The notes under the pieces are model-generated. The model made no database searches. It was given only the letters and a program-made list of their open reading frames with translations, and was not told the DNA's origin. Source: SZUA-368 sp028533045 (lineage in GTDB: Bacteria; Spirochaetota; Spirochaetia; DSM-2461). Taken from it: a stretch of DNA of 64,000 nt. A program made the translations under genes and the position numbers. The stretch covers positions 1-64,000 of the forward strand of contig JBNAIG010000042.1 in NCBI GenBank assembly GCA_050031985.1, read 5' to 3'. Positions 7,939-17,440 of the stretch are shown piece after piece (position 1 is the stretch's first letter; each line of letters begins with the position of its first letter).

Positions 7939-10446
7939 ATGATCAAAGGATTATCCCAGAGGGCCCAGCGGGTTCTCACCGTACTGGCCCAGGAAGAGGC
8001 GCGGCGGACCCGTTCTGACCGTCTTTATCCGGAGCATGTTCTGTTGGGGATTCTCAGGGAAAAGGACGGTAACGGATACACCGCCCTTACCCGTTTGAAT
8101 ATAGAGATTGATGATTTGAGAGCCGAATTGGAGAAGGGCATTCAGGTGGAGCACAAGAGCTTTATCCTGGGCGAAGTGCCTCCCTCCTCCCGTGTTCGGG
8201 TTCTTTTGGAGAATGCCGCCAACGAGGCCTCCCTGTTAAATCACGAATATATAGGGACAGAGCACTTCCTCCTGGCTGCTTCCGGCGAGAAAGACAGCTC
8301 TCTGTCCCTCTATTTTACCCGTTTTAAACTCTCCCCCGATATTCTTAGGGGGGTGGTGTACGAGGTAACAAAAGGAGCGGGTAACCGCCGTCCTCCTTCC
8401 CAGCCCAACAGGAGGAGCAATAAACCCACCTTTGCCGGTACCGGCGCCCGGGAAGGGGTCCGTGTGAACGGAGAAGAGGGGGGAACCAATTTCCTCGACC
8501 AGTTTTCCCGGGATTTAACAGCCGTAGCCCGTCAGGGCGGTTTGGATCCGGTGATCGGCCGGGAAGGGGAGATCAATCGGGTCTTGCGTATTCTCGCCCG
8601 CCGGAGCAAAAATAATCCGGTCCTGTTGGGGGAACCGGGAGTAGGAAAAACCGCCGTAGTGGAAGGTCTGGCCATACGCATTGCCGACGGTACGGCCCCC
8701 GATTTTTTCCAGAACAGCCGGGTCATCAGTCTGGATCTGGCTTCCCTTGTGGCCGGTACGAAATACCGGGGGGAATTTGAGGAACGTCTCAAAAAAATCA
8801 TCCGGGAAGTGCAGAAAGCGGGGAATATTATCCTCTTTATTGACGAGCTGCACACCATTATTGGGGCCGGGGGAGCGGAAGGGGCCATCGATGCCTCCAA
8901 TATGCTTAAGCCCGCCCTGTCCCGGGGGGAAATCCAGTGTGTCGGGGCTACCACCCTTAACGAATACAAGAAGCATATAGAGAAAGATCCCGCCCTGGAG
9001 CGACGTTTCCAGAGCGTATTGGTGGAGGAGCCGACTCAGGAAGAGACCGCCGCCATTCTTAAGGGGATAAAGAGCCGCTACGAAGACCACCACAACGTGA
9101 CCTATCAAGACGACGCGATCGATGCGGCGGTGGAGCTGAGTTCCCGTTATATTCAGGACCGATTTTTGCCGGACAAGGCCATTGACCTTATGGACGAAGC
9201 GGGCTCCTCCAAGCGGATGAAGAACCTGGTTCAGCCCAACGAGGTGATGGAACTGGAGATGAAGGTGGCCGATCTGACTGCCGAAAAAATCTCCCTGGTA
9301 AACACCCAGAACTACGAAAAGGCCGCCGCCGTGCGGGATAAGGTGCGGGAGCTCAAGAAAGAGATAGAAACCCTCCGTCAGAGCTGGGAAAAGACCCTCC
9401 GTGAAGAGGAGAACGTCATTACCCGGGCGGATATTCAGGAACTGATTGCGGAAGTGACCGGTATTCCCGTGAGCCAGCTGGTCCAGAGCGAATCGGAACG
9501 GCTCCTAAAGATAGAAGAGGTACTCCACGAAACGGTGATAGGACAGGATCAGGCCATTGGCGTCATAGCCTCCTCCATCCGCCGTTCCCGGACCGGCCTC
9601 AACTCTCCCGCCCGTCCCCTGGGGTCGTTTATCTTCCTGGGGCCCACCGGTGTGGGAAAAACCCTGCTCGCCAAGACCCTGGCCGAGTACCTCTTTGGTA
9701 ATTCGGACGCCCTGGTGCGGGTGGATATGTCGGACTATATGGAAAAGCACAATATCTCCCGCCTCGTGGGAGCTCCTCCGGGATACGTGGGCTACGAAGA
9801 GGGGGGCACTCTTACGGAGAAAATCCGCCGCCGTCCCTACAGCGTGGTTCTTCTGGATGAGATAGAAAAGGCCCACGGCGACGTGTTCAATCTCCTTCTG
9901 CAGATTCTGGAGGAAGGAGAGGTTCAGGACAGTCTGGGTCATAAAGTCAGCTTTAGAAACTGTGTCATTATTATGACATCCAACGCCGGGGCCCGCCAGA
10001 TCATGAACGGCTCGGGTATCGGTTTCTCCCAGAATGACGGACTCATGTCCCACGACGACCTGACCTCTTCGGCCATGCAGGAACTCAAACGGATTTTCAT
10101 GCCCGAGTTTATCAACCGTATAGACGAAACTGTGGTTTTCCACTATCTTCAGCACGACCAGATTATGTCCATTCTGGACCTGATGATTAGCGAGGTGCAG
10201 GAGAGGCTGGCGGAAAAGAACATCAGCCTTAACCTTTCTCTCCGGGTTAAAGAATATTTGCTGGAAAAGGGCTATGATGTAAACTACGGAGCCCGTCCCC
10301 TGCGGCGCTTGTTGCAAAAAGAGGTGGAAGATCCCATTTCCCTGGGACTTCTGGGGGGCAAATTCCGGGAAAATGACCTAATCCGGGGGGAACTCCGCAA
10401 CGGACAGATCCATTTTCGGACGGGGAAGACTAAAAAGGAGGGGTAA
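7939..10446 (+). CDS. clpC: ClpC ATPase, AAA+ unfoldase of the Clp protease
   Basis: An 835-residue class I Clp/Hsp100 protein. Order: N-terminal double Clp repeat (1-145), AAA+ domain 1 with Walker A GEPGVGKT (about 232-239) and Walker B ILFIDELH, a middle region with a UVR motif (about 455-480, NYEKAAAVRDK), AAA+ domain 2 with Walker A GPTGVGKT (about 570-577), and the C-terminal D2 small domain. The IGFSQND loop near 693-699 fits the tripeptide loop that docks ClpP. It unfolds proteins, probably those brought by McsA/McsB, for ClpP, which is not encoded here. A GGGAG site precedes the ATG. The TPR gene begins on the base after the stop. Confidence 0.97.
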   Translation: MIKGLSQRAQRVLTVLAQEEARRTRSDRLYPEHVLLGILREKDGNGYTALTRLNIEIDDLRAELEKGIQVEHKSFILGEVPPSSRVRVLLENAANEASLLNHEYIGTEHFLLAASGEKDSSLSLYFTRFKLSPDILRGVVYEVTKGAGNRRPPSQPNRRSNKPTFAGTGAREGVRVNGEEGGTNFLDQFSRDLTAVARQGGLDPVIGREGEINRVLRILARRSKNNPVLLGEPGVGKTAVVEGLAIRIADGTAPDFFQNSRVISLDLASLVAGTKYRGEFEERLKKIIREVQKAGNIILFIDELHTIIGAGGAEGAIDASNMLKPALSRGEIQCVGATTLNEYKKHIEKDPALERRFQSVLVEEPTQEETAAILKGIKSRYEDHHNVTYQDDAIDAAVELSSRYIQDRFLPDKAIDLMDEAGSSKRMKNLVQPNEVMELEMKVADLTAEKISLVNTQNYEKAAAVRDKVRELKKEIETLRQSWEKTLREEENVITRADIQELIAEVTGIPVSQLVQSESERLLKIEEVLHETVIGQDQAIGVIASSIRRSRTGLNSPARPLGSFIFLGPTGVGKTLLAKTLAEYLFGNSDALVRVDMSDYMEKHNISRLVGAPPGYVGYEEGGTLTEKIRRRPYSVVLLDEIEKAHGDVFNLLLQILEEGEVQDSLGHKVSFRNCVIIMTSNAGARQIMNGSGIGFSQNDGLMSHDDLTSSAMQELKRIFMPEFINRIDETVVFHYLQHDQIMSILDLMISEVQERLAEKNISLNLSLRVKEYLLEKGYDVNYGARPLRRLLQKEVEDPISLGLLGGKFRENDLIRGELRNGQIHFRTGKTKKEG

Positions 10447-13299
10447 ATGAAGCGATTTCCCCTATTACTCATACTATTTCTCCTTGCGGCGGGACTGAGC
10501 GCCCAGAGCAAGGAGCAGCTTTTTGACCAGGGCCTGGGGGCTTTTCAGGATAAGCTTTACGAAGAGGCTCTGGCGAATTTTCAGGATTATTTAAAGCGAT
10601 ACGCCAATGAATCCCGGGCGGACGCGGTTCTTTACATGAGCGGCGTGGCCCAATACAGCCTGGGCCGATTCGGCGAGTCACTAATGACATTTGACAGGCT
10701 TAAATCGGAAAAAGAGACCTCCCCTTACCTCCGTCGAACCCCCTACTGGCTGGGGCTCAATTACTTTAAAGGGGAGGAGTGGGACGCTTCGGAAGAGGCC
10801 TTCTCCGAACAGCTCCGATACAGCGGGGAAACCTACTATGTGGAGCGGAGCTTCCTCTATCTGGGCCTCTTAAATGAGAAAAAGGCCCACTGGGAAGGGG
10901 CGGCGGAGCATTATGCCAGGCTGATTTCCCTCTCGGGGAACACGGAGCTTGTCACCCAGGCCTATTATCGCCGGGGACTGGCCTATCTGAATCTGGCCGA
11001 CTACGAACGGGCCCTCCCTAACTTTGAAAAACTTTCCGCCGACTACGGCAGTTCTCCCTATACCAAGGCCATGCCCTATTACATTGGTCTCTGCTACCTG
11101 AATTTGGGGCAGCCCGAAGAAGCTGTCCGCCGTTTTGACCTTTACCTGACCCTTTTTCCCAAAGGGGAGTACCGGGAAGAGGTGCTTTTCCTGCTGATTA
11201 GAGCCGAAGGTGAGCGGGGTAACGGTGAGAGAGCCCTTGAGCTGATTGAAGACCTGGAAGGTCAGGCTGATTTGAGCTTCCGGGCCCGACAGATGAAGGC
11301 GGAAAACTTCAGTACTTTGGGAGAGACGGAAAAGGCCCGCCAGGTGTGGCTGGAACTTCTGGAAGAAGAAGAACGCCCCCAAGAAAAGGACCGGATTAAG
11401 TACAACATTGGGCTGAGCTGGCTCAAGGAAGGGGAGCGGGAGAGGGCCATTCCCTGGTTCAAGGAGACTTTGGCCCTGCTGGAGAGCCCCGTCCGCCGGG
11501 ATTCTCTCGATGCCCTGGCCGCCCTCTATCTTGAGGCGGACGAAAAGGAACTGGCCCTGGGTTACGGAAAAACTCTCTTTGACGACTATCCGGATTACGT
11601 AAAACGGGAAGAAACCGGTGCCATGGCGGCCGCCCTGATGATGGAGCTTAACCGGAACGATATGGTGGAAGCCCACTTAAAAATCATGGTGGAGCTGTAC
11701 GGGGAAAGCGAAAAGAACGATCTTTACCTTATGATGCTGGGACAGGCGGCTATGGACAGGGAGGAGTGGACCCGGGCCCTGACCTATCTGGGGCGATTGG
11801 AGTCTAACTATCCCCAAAGCGAATATAGGGAAGAGGCCCTCTATCGCCTGGGTTATATCTATATCCTTAGGGAAGAGTACATTCGGGGGGCGGAATTCTT
11901 TAAGGAGCTGCTTGCTCTGGATAAGGAGTTGACCTCACAGGTGGAAGAGGACAGCCGCTACTCCCTGGCCCTGGCCTACTATAAAGGGGGCGCAGGAAAC
12001 AAGGCTCTTACCTATTTTGAGGAGTATCTGGAAAAGTACGGTAATAACGAAAAGGCCGGAGAGATTGCCCTTTACATGGGAAATATCCATTTTGAGAATA
12101 GAAATTGGGCTTTTGCCGCAGAATATTACGGCCGGGCCGTAACGCTTCTGAAAGAATCGGAGGAGAATATCCTTCGCGAAGCGGCTTTTAAGGAAGCCCT
12201 TTCATTACAGAAGAATCAAGAGTGGGCCCGCTCGGGCGACCTCTTTCATAATCTTTATCTTTCCGGTCCCGCCTTGCTCTATGGCTACGAGTCCCTTTAC
12301 CAGGAAGGGATTTGCCGGATTGAAGAAGAAAGATGGACCGATGCCCGAAAGATCTTTGAAGAGGCGGTTATTCAGACCTACGGAGAAGTCAGGGAGCGCT
12401 CCCTCTATCAGTTGGCCCGCATTGCCCTTTGGGAGGAAAACCGTAAAGAGGCTATTGATCTGGCACGCCTGATTAAATCGGACTACCCCGAGAGTGATTT
12501 GGGTATTCATCTCTTCTTTTCCGAAGCGGAGGATTATTGGGCTCTGAGGGAATTTGACAAGGCCCGTACCTGGTATCTTCTTTGTTTGGAAGTTTTTCCC
12601 GAGCAAGCACGGGAGGTTCAGGCCTCATTAAGGGCTTCCCTGGCTCTGGCCGAAGGGGGCGATCCCGATTCGGCTATTGAGGAGTTGTACTCAGGGCTTC
12701 TGAATGATTTGTCCGGTTCGGCCGGGCAGGGCCTTTATAGTCGTGCTACCGCTCTGGGGCGATTGCTCGTGGAAGGGGGCTCTTCCGACCGGGCCGAGAC
12801 CTACCTGCTGGAATTGAAGGAAAAGACCGATGATCTGTCTCTTTTGGCACCCCTTATTATTGCCGCTGAACGGACCGGTTCGGGGGATGTGGACAGGTCT
12901 GCCTCCCTGGAAGCTCTCTATCGGGCGGAGGAACTTCCCTTTTCCATGAGGACTGAAGCCCTTCTTCTTTTGGGGGACTATCGCATAGACCGGGGAGAAG
13001 AGGAAGAAGCAAAAGCTCTCTACCGGGTTGTCATGGATTCCAACAAGGGGGAACTGGGGGCGGAAGCCAACTATCTTCTGGGGGAACTTCTGGTTTTGGA
13101 AAATCCTTCCGAGGGGGCCCAGGAACTTCTGAATGTCTCTTACAACTATCCGGAACAGGAGTTATGGGCGGCCAGGGCTCTTTACCGTTCCTGGGAGATA
13201 TACTCCACCCAGGAGGAGGGAGAGAGGAAGAGGGAGATTGTAAAAGAGAAACTTCTGGACCTCTATCCTCAGAGCGAATGGGCGGCTTTGCTAAAATAA
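10447..13299 (+). CDS. Large exported TPR-repeat protein
   Basis: A 950-residue protein with a signal peptide (MKRFPLLLILFLLAAGLSA, cleavage near 20) followed almost entirely by tetratricopeptide-like helix pairs, recognisable by repeated patterns such as ALANFQDYLKRY, AVRRFDLYLTLFPKGEY, ALTYFEEYLEKY and YPQSEYREEALYRLG. It should be a periplasmic or outer-membrane-anchored scaffold that holds protein partners; no catalytic motif is seen. The ATG follows a strong AAGGAGG site located at the end of clpC, so it is co-transcribed with the Clp genes. Similar large TPR proteins are common in spirochaetes; the precise role is unknown. Confidence 0.85.
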   Translation: MKRFPLLLILFLLAAGLSAQSKEQLFDQGLGAFQDKLYEEALANFQDYLKRYANESRADAVLYMSGVAQYSLGRFGESLMTFDRLKSEKETSPYLRRTPYWLGLNYFKGEEWDASEEAFSEQLRYSGETYYVERSFLYLGLLNEKKAHWEGAAEHYARLISLSGNTELVTQAYYRRGLAYLNLADYERALPNFEKLSADYGSSPYTKAMPYYIGLCYLNLGQPEEAVRRFDLYLTLFPKGEYREEVLFLLIRAEGERGNGERALELIEDLEGQADLSFRARQMKAENFSTLGETEKARQVWLELLEEEERPQEKDRIKYNIGLSWLKEGERERAIPWFKETLALLESPVRRDSLDALAALYLEADEKELALGYGKTLFDDYPDYVKREETGAMAAALMMELNRNDMVEAHLKIMVELYGESEKNDLYLMMLGQAAMDREEWTRALTYLGRLESNYPQSEYREEALYRLGYIYILREEYIRGAEFFKELLALDKELTSQVEEDSRYSLALAYYKGGAGNKALTYFEEYLEKYGNNEKAGEIALYMGNIHFENRNWAFAAEYYGRAVTLLKESEENILREAAFKEALSLQKNQEWARSGDLFHNLYLSGPALLYGYESLYQEGICRIEEERWTDARKIFEEAVIQTYGEVRERSLYQLARIALWEENRKEAIDLARLIKSDYPESDLGIHLFFSEAEDYWALREFDKARTWYLLCLEVFPEQAREVQASLRASLALAEGGDPDSAIEELYSGLLNDLSGSAGQGLYSRATALGRLLVEGGSSDRAETYLLELKEKTDDLSLLAPLIIAAERTGSGDVDRSASLEALYRAEELPFSMRTEALLLLGDYRIDRGEEEEAKALYRVVMDSNKGELGAEANYLLGELLVLENPSEGAQELLNVSYNYPEQELWAARALYRSWEIYSTQEEGERKREIVKEKLLDLYPQSEWAALLK

Positions 13300-13333
13300 T
13301 TAAACAATTTTTGAATGTTTTTTGTGTACAAAG

Positions 13334-13362
13334 TTGACTGAGAGGCGATTTTTACTTATATT
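13334..13362 (+). promoter_or_regulatory. Strong promoter of the gntR-glxK operon
   Basis: TTGACT (13334-13339), 17-bp spacer and TATATT (13357-13362), each 5 of 6 to consensus, then only six bases to the ATG at 13369. Transcription should start at or within a base or two of the start codon. Confidence 0.75.
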
Positions 13363-13368
13363 GATGAC

Positions 13369-14010
13369 ATGGCTAATTATAAAGTAAAATCGCAAGATCT
13401 AGTAGAAAAAGTACACTCCATGATCCGTTTGATGATTCTTCGGAATCAGCTGGTTCCGGGTCAAAAACTCATACAGGAAGAACTGGCTGAGAAATTGGGG
13501 GTTTCCAGAACTCCTCTTTTATCGGCCCTTTCCAAACTGGAAAAGGAATTCCTTGTGGAATCCCTTCCCCGCCGCGGGTACTACGTAAGAAAGCTTTCCC
13601 GTCAGGAAGAGTTGGACCTTTTTGATATCCGTTTGCAACTCGAGCCCCTCGCAGCCCGCCGGGCTGCCGCCAATATTACACCTAAAGGAGCCCGGGATCT
13701 CATGACCCGGGCCGAGATATCTCCCAAGCAGAGAGAAACCATGGACCAGAAGAGCTTCTGTGAGTATGACTACCACTTTCACAGTCTTATTCAGGAACTG
13801 AGCGGGAATGAGTTTCTTCATAAAATGACCTCTTCCTACAACATTATCTCCCTTAGTAACCAGAATATCGTAACCGAATTTGATTACAGTATAGGTCAGC
13901 ATTTGGAGTTGGCCCGTCTTATAGGTGAAGGTAAGGCTTCCGAAGCGGAATCCCTTATGGAAGAACATATTTCTCAGGCAAGAAGGCGCATTGTGGCTCT
14001 GGCCGATTAA
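13369..14010 (+). CDS. GntR-family transcriptional regulator (FCD domain)
   Basis: A 213-residue FadR-subfamily regulator: winged helix at about 10-75 (IQEELAEKLGVSRTPL is the recognition segment) and an FCD ligand-binding domain at about 80-205, where ELDLFDIRLQLEPLAARRAA opens the domain and the His residues of DYHFHSLI may bind a metal and a carboxylic acid. It lies 17 bp before glycerate kinase and probably controls it in response to an organic acid. The gene has a near-consensus promoter ending six bases before its ATG and no Shine-Dalgarno sequence. Confidence 0.92.
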   Translation: MANYKVKSQDLVEKVHSMIRLMILRNQLVPGQKLIQEELAEKLGVSRTPLLSALSKLEKEFLVESLPRRGYYVRKLSRQEELDLFDIRLQLEPLAARRAAANITPKGARDLMTRAEISPKQRETMDQKSFCEYDYHFHSLIQELSGNEFLHKMTSSYNIISLSNQNIVTEFDYSIGQHLELARLIGEGKASEAESLMEEHISQARRRIVALAD

Positions 14011-14027
14011 AAAGGAGAAAGATCCCC

Positions 14028-15167
14028 ATGAAAATCGTTATCGCCTCCGACTCGTACAAGGGAACCAATACCAGTTGGCGTGTGGCTTCCCTCATAGAAG
14101 AGGGAATCGTCAAAGTTGTTCCCCAGGCCCAAATTACCAAAGTGCCCGTTGCCGACGGGGGGGAAGGTACGGTTGATGCCATTCTGACCGCCCTGGACGG
14201 GGAGGAACATAAGGTTATGGTAAAAGGCCCTCTTTGGGCTCCCAAGGAAGCTCTTTGGGGAAGTGCGGGCGATACGGCGGTTATGGAAATGGCCGAGGCC
14301 TCGGGCCTGCCTATTTTAAAAGGGGAAGAATTGAATCCCCTTAAGGCGACGACCTATGGTACCGGCGAGATGATAAGGGAAGCTCTGGACAGGGGATTCC
14401 GTAAAATTATCATAGGGATTGGGGGGAGCGCCACAAACGACGGCGGTATGGGAATGGCCCAGGCTTTGGGAGCCCGATTTTATGACTCGGAAGGAAAGGA
14501 AATCCCCGAAGGAGCCGGAGGGGGTGACTTAGCCCGAGTCGCCCAAGCGGACCTGTCCGGTCTGGACCCTCGTCTTACCGAGCTTTCTATGACCGTGGCC
14601 TGTGATGTGACCAATCCTCTTTTGGGAAAAGAAGGGGCCACCTATACTTACGGCAAGCAGAAAGGGGCTACCCCGGAAATGCAGAAGGAACTCGAAGGGG
14701 GTCTGGCTTCCTATGCCGATATTTTGGCTGAATCATTGGGAGAAGATTACCGGAATAAGCCCGGAGCCGGTGCGGCCGGTGGATTGGGATTCGGTTTGGT
14801 CGCGATTTGCGGGGCGGAGATTCGTTCGGGTATCAAGACTATTCTGGATTTTATTGGGCTTGATGAACATATTAAAGAGGCTGACCTGGTTATTACCGGA
14901 GAAGGGAAGATCGACGGGCAATCTCTTTACGGGAAGGTTCCCGTGGGCATTGCCGAACGATGTCAGCCCTTGAATAAGCCTCTTTTGGCCATTGTGGGCG
15001 ATATTGGACCGGGAACGGAAAAAGCCTATGAACTGGGTATCGACAGTATCATGAGTACCGTAAACAAGGCCATGCCCCTTAAGGACGCTCTGGACAACTC
15101 TTCCGAACTTCTTGTGGAAGCGGCGGAACGGGCCATGCGTATGATCATGATAGGAACTGAATTATAG
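14028..15167 (+). CDS. glxK: Glycerate kinase (GlxK/GarK family)
   Basis: A 379-residue glycerate kinase of the GK-I type, which phosphorylates D-glycerate with ATP, usually to 2-phosphoglycerate, feeding glycolysis. Signatures are the N-terminal IASDSYKGT (4-12), PVADGGEGT (44-52), the nucleotide loop IGIGGSATNDGG (123-134), GAAGGLGFG (248-256) and ITGEGKIDGQS (289-299). Length matches the family. A clear AAAGGAG ribosome site precedes the ATG. It follows the GntR regulator and is presumably its target. No glyoxylate or tartronate genes lie alongside, so the source of glycerate is not visible here. Confidence 0.95.
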   Translation: MKIVIASDSYKGTNTSWRVASLIEEGIVKVVPQAQITKVPVADGGEGTVDAILTALDGEEHKVMVKGPLWAPKEALWGSAGDTAVMEMAEASGLPILKGEELNPLKATTYGTGEMIREALDRGFRKIIIGIGGSATNDGGMGMAQALGARFYDSEGKEIPEGAGGGDLARVAQADLSGLDPRLTELSMTVACDVTNPLLGKEGATYTYGKQKGATPEMQKELEGGLASYADILAESLGEDYRNKPGAGAAGGLGFGLVAICGAEIRSGIKTILDFIGLDEHIKEADLVITGEGKIDGQSLYGKVPVGIAERCQPLNKPLLAIVGDIGPGTEKAYELGIDSIMSTVNKAMPLKDALDNSSELLVEAAERAMRMIMIGTEL

Positions 15168-15204
15168 TCCCGTAAAATAAATAGATATGCCTAAGTTTCG
15201 GCTG

Positions 15205-15245
15205 AAATAAAAAGGCTGGCGGCAACAGTTGTTGTAACCAGCCTT
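15205..15245 (-). terminator. Intrinsic terminator of the ferredoxin gene
   Basis: On the minus strand AAGGCTGG (15238-15245) pairs with CCAGCCTT (15212-15219) and is followed by a T-rich tail. It lies 19 bp after the ferredoxin stop and may also stop glxK transcripts coming the other way. Confidence 0.75.
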
Positions 15246-15263
15246 AATGCTTCAGAACGAATC

Positions 15264-15428
15264 TTAACCTTCGCTGATAGCATCCATGGGACATTCACCG
15301 GCACAAGCGCCACAGTCCACACAAGCATCGGTGATAGTATAAACATCACCTGCAACAATTGCCTCGGTGGGACATTCGCTAGCGCAAACACCACAACCGG
15401 TACATTTTTCTGCATCGATTACGTACAT
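15264..15428 (-). CDS. 2[4Fe-4S] ferredoxin
   Basis: A 54-residue clostridial-type ferredoxin. Two cysteine motifs bind two [4Fe-4S] clusters: CTGCGVCASECP (9-20) and CVDCGACAGECP (36-47). It is a soluble electron carrier expected to serve low-potential enzymes such as pyruvate:ferredoxin oxidoreductase or hydrogenase, which fits an anaerobic or facultative spirochaete. The ATG has a strong GGGAGG site six bases upstream and a strong promoter at 15462-15490. It is a single-gene unit with its own terminator. A longer open frame on the same strand nearby (15191-15415) is a shadow of this gene. Confidence 0.97.
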   Translation of the reverse strand: MYVIDAEKCTGCGVCASECPTEAIVAGDVYTITDACVDCGACAGECPMDAISEG

Positions 15429-15461
15429 AAAGTACCTCCCTTTGGAGTATAGTATAATAGC

Positions 15462-15490
15462 AATATATCCTAAACTCCCAATGGGGTCAA
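15462..15490 (-). promoter_or_regulatory. Promoter of the ferredoxin gene
   Basis: TTGACC (15485-15490), 17-bp spacer, TATATT (15462-15467) on the minus strand, each 5 of 6 to consensus. The gap of 33 bases to the ATG contains the GGGAGG ribosome site, so this message has an ordinary leader. Confidence 0.75.
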
Positions 15491-15614
15491 TAATTTTATT
15501 TCAGTAAAAAACTACAATATGGTATGGCCTTTTTTTGTTTCTTTACTTTCCCCCCACATTACACACATATTCCTGTTACATTACCTTATTAAACTTAGCT
15601 TCAACTAAAAACGT

Positions 15615-15638
15615 GGAAAAGAGGCATCCTTCTTTTCC
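15615..15638 (+). promoter_or_regulatory. Leader hairpin before the major outer-membrane protein gene
   Basis: GGAAAAGA (15615-15622) pairs perfectly with TCTTTTCC (15631-15638), ending two bases before the AGGAGAG ribosome site. It could stabilise the 5' end of an abundant message or modulate its translation. The promoter upstream was not identified with confidence. Confidence 0.45.
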
Positions 15639-15650
15639 CAGGAGAGAGAA

Positions 15651-16679
15651 ATGAAAAAATTAGCAGTAATGATGGCTCTTATGGCAGCCATTGCCGTTGC
15701 ACCTGTTTTCGCTATCGATGACAGCGCTGTAACCCTCGACGGAGACTTTACTTATGAAGTTGGTACTGACTTTAGCACTACCGATGACGCCGTAAGCCAG
15801 GATATGGATATTACCCTTGGTGCATCCATTGGCGAATTTACTTCTTTTAGTGTAGAAATTGAAGCCGATCCCGATGATTCTGGAGCATTTACTTGGGATG
15901 ATCTCAATGAAGATGAAGAAGTTGATTCTGATGAAGTTGTTTATTCTACAGGATACCTTGTTCTTGATTCCATCGAAATGACTCAGGAATTCGAAACTTT
16001 TACATTGACCGCCGGTGCTTTTGACTTCCAGGGTACCTACTACGACTATATCTACGAGTGGGAATGGGACTCTTCTGCTTCTTACGCTGCCCTTCAGCTT
16101 GATTACGCCGTAACAGAAGAGATTACCTTTTCTGCTTACCTGCCCCTTTCCGAAATTGCCGATGAGCTTGACGCCATCGCTTTTGAAGCAGCCTACGCCT
16201 CCGATATGGCTAACGTTGCCGCTCACTACCTGAGAGACGGTGATGAAGAAGACGGCGTATTCGGCGGTGCCGCCGAAGTATTCCCCACAGAAGATGCTAC
16301 CGTTTACGGTCAGTACCTTTACGACATCGATGCAGAAGAGAGCCTCTATATGGCCGGCGCTTCCTATGTGATTGATGCGTTGACTCTGGCTGCCGAATAT
16401 CATGACAGCATTGAAGAATTCATCGCCGTAGGTGTATCTTACGCTCTTAACGAAACCTTCACCGTTTCTGCCGGTGCTTACTTCCCCACCGAAGAAACCG
16501 CCGATACCTACGGTGTTGACGCCGGTGTAGCTTTTGACGTAGACACTGTAACCTATACCTTTGGTGCCTCTTACGTCGCCGACGACAGCACTCTCGGTGA
16601 AACTTACGTAGCACCCCAGTCCGCAGCAGGATATGAAGAAAACATTGCCGTATCCTTCTCCATGGACATTGATTTCTAA
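15651..16679 (+). CDS. Abundant outer-membrane beta-barrel protein (porin-like)
   Basis: A 342-residue exported protein with signal peptide MKKLAVMMALMAAIAVAPVFA (cleavage near 21). The mature chain is acidic, rich in alternating hydrophobic and polar residues with Tyr, Thr and Val strands, and ends in MDIDF with a terminal Phe, the usual barrel-assembly signal. It is probably a trimeric or monomeric porin; no specific family is recognised. Codon use is narrower than in neighbouring genes, consistent with high expression, and it has an AGGAGAG ribosome site, a leader hairpin and its own terminator. Confidence 0.75.
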   Translation: MKKLAVMMALMAAIAVAPVFAIDDSAVTLDGDFTYEVGTDFSTTDDAVSQDMDITLGASIGEFTSFSVEIEADPDDSGAFTWDDLNEDEEVDSDEVVYSTGYLVLDSIEMTQEFETFTLTAGAFDFQGTYYDYIYEWEWDSSASYAALQLDYAVTEEITFSAYLPLSEIADELDAIAFEAAYASDMANVAAHYLRDGDEEDGVFGGAAEVFPTEDATVYGQYLYDIDAEESLYMAGASYVIDALTLAAEYHDSIEEFIAVGVSYALNETFTVSAGAYFPTEETADTYGVDAGVAFDVDTVTYTFGASYVADDSTLGETYVAPQSAAGYEENIAVSFSMDIDF

Positions 16680-16711
16680 GTATTTCCTTTAAAATAAATC
16701 AATAAATTGCT

Positions 16712-16742
16712 GGGCCGTTCCCTTGTGGGGCGGCCCTTTTTT
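16712..16742 (+). terminator. Intrinsic terminator of the porin-like gene
   Basis: GGGCCG pairs with CGGCCC (16731-16736) with additional G-C and G-U pairs inside, followed by a run of T. The -35 region of the next gene lies within the hairpin. Confidence 0.8.
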
Positions 16743-16751
16743 CTGTATTAT
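16723..16751 (+). promoter_or_regulatory. Promoter of the pseudo-receiver regulator operon
   Basis: TTGTGG (16723-16728), 17-bp spacer, TATTAT (16746-16751), then eight bases to the ATG at 16760. The promoter overlaps the upstream terminator and leaves no room for a leader. Confidence 0.5.
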
Positions 16752-16759
16752 CCCTTTCA

Positions 16760-17437
16760 ATGAAACGATGCGGCTGTTTCCTGCAAAGCGATAAACCGGA
16801 AGAGTTCGGGGATCTTCTCTCTTTTATGGACCTTTACAACTTCATTCCCCAGAATGAATTGGGCCCTGTAGGAAGCCGGGAGATTTTTCTTGTCGATTTG
16901 GATAGTATTGATCTGAATCGCTGGTTAAAAATCAGAATAAAAAAAGGGTACGACCAAATACCCTACCTTTGTCTCTCCGGTGATATGCGGGAAAATCTTC
17001 AAATGAGCGCCTTTAAAGCCGGAGCGGAGGATATTCTTCCCCGTGACCTCCACCCCTCTCTTATTTGTCAGCGTGTCGTAAATCTTCTGCGTGTCCTCCC
17101 CGCGCTAAAGAGGGAAAAGGGCGAATCCCAAAGGAAGATACTTCTTCCGGGAGGGCAAATTATTTCCCTTAACCTGGAGCAGCGTCTTGTTTCCCGTAAC
17201 GATTCTCACATAAAACTCACACCCCGGGAATGGGATATCTTTCTTATTCTCTCGGGCAAGATTAATAGTGTCCTATCCCGGGAGACCCTGCTGGAAGCTC
17301 TTATGGGAGAAAGCAGTGAGGGGAACGACCGTCTCGTGGACGGGCATATTAAAAATCTCCGTCGAAAGCTGGGCGACAAGAAGTGCATTGAAACAGAGCG
17401 GGGCTACGGTTACCGCCTGAGAGGGAGGGTGCTTTAA
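16760..17437 (+). CDS. OmpR-type winged-helix regulator with degenerate receiver (1)
   Basis: A 225-residue protein in two parts. The N-terminal 115 residues resemble a response-regulator receiver (IFLVDLDS near 43-50 and GAEDILPRD near 89-97) but the conserved Lys after the last strand is Arg and the acidic pocket is incomplete. The C-terminal winged helix (about 150-222, LTPREWDIFLIL...GHIKNLRRKLG...RGYGYRL) is a clear OmpR/PhoB DNA-binding domain. No histidine kinase is nearby. A paralogue starts 3 bp after its stop. It probably works without phosphorylation; target genes unknown. Confidence 0.82.
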   Translation: MKRCGCFLQSDKPEEFGDLLSFMDLYNFIPQNELGPVGSREIFLVDLDSIDLNRWLKIRIKKGYDQIPYLCLSGDMRENLQMSAFKAGAEDILPRDLHPSLICQRVVNLLRVLPALKREKGESQRKILLPGGQIISLNLEQRLVSRNDSHIKLTPREWDIFLILSGKINSVLSRETLLEALMGESSEGNDRLVDGHIKNLRRKLGDKKCIETERGYGYRLRGRVL

Positions 17438-17440
17438 GTT

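Noticed and set aside
15191..15415. 74-residue ORF on the minus strand
   Set aside because: It is a frame-shifted reading of the ferredoxin gene (15264-15428), whose two CX2CX2CX3CP motifs are clear in the other frame.
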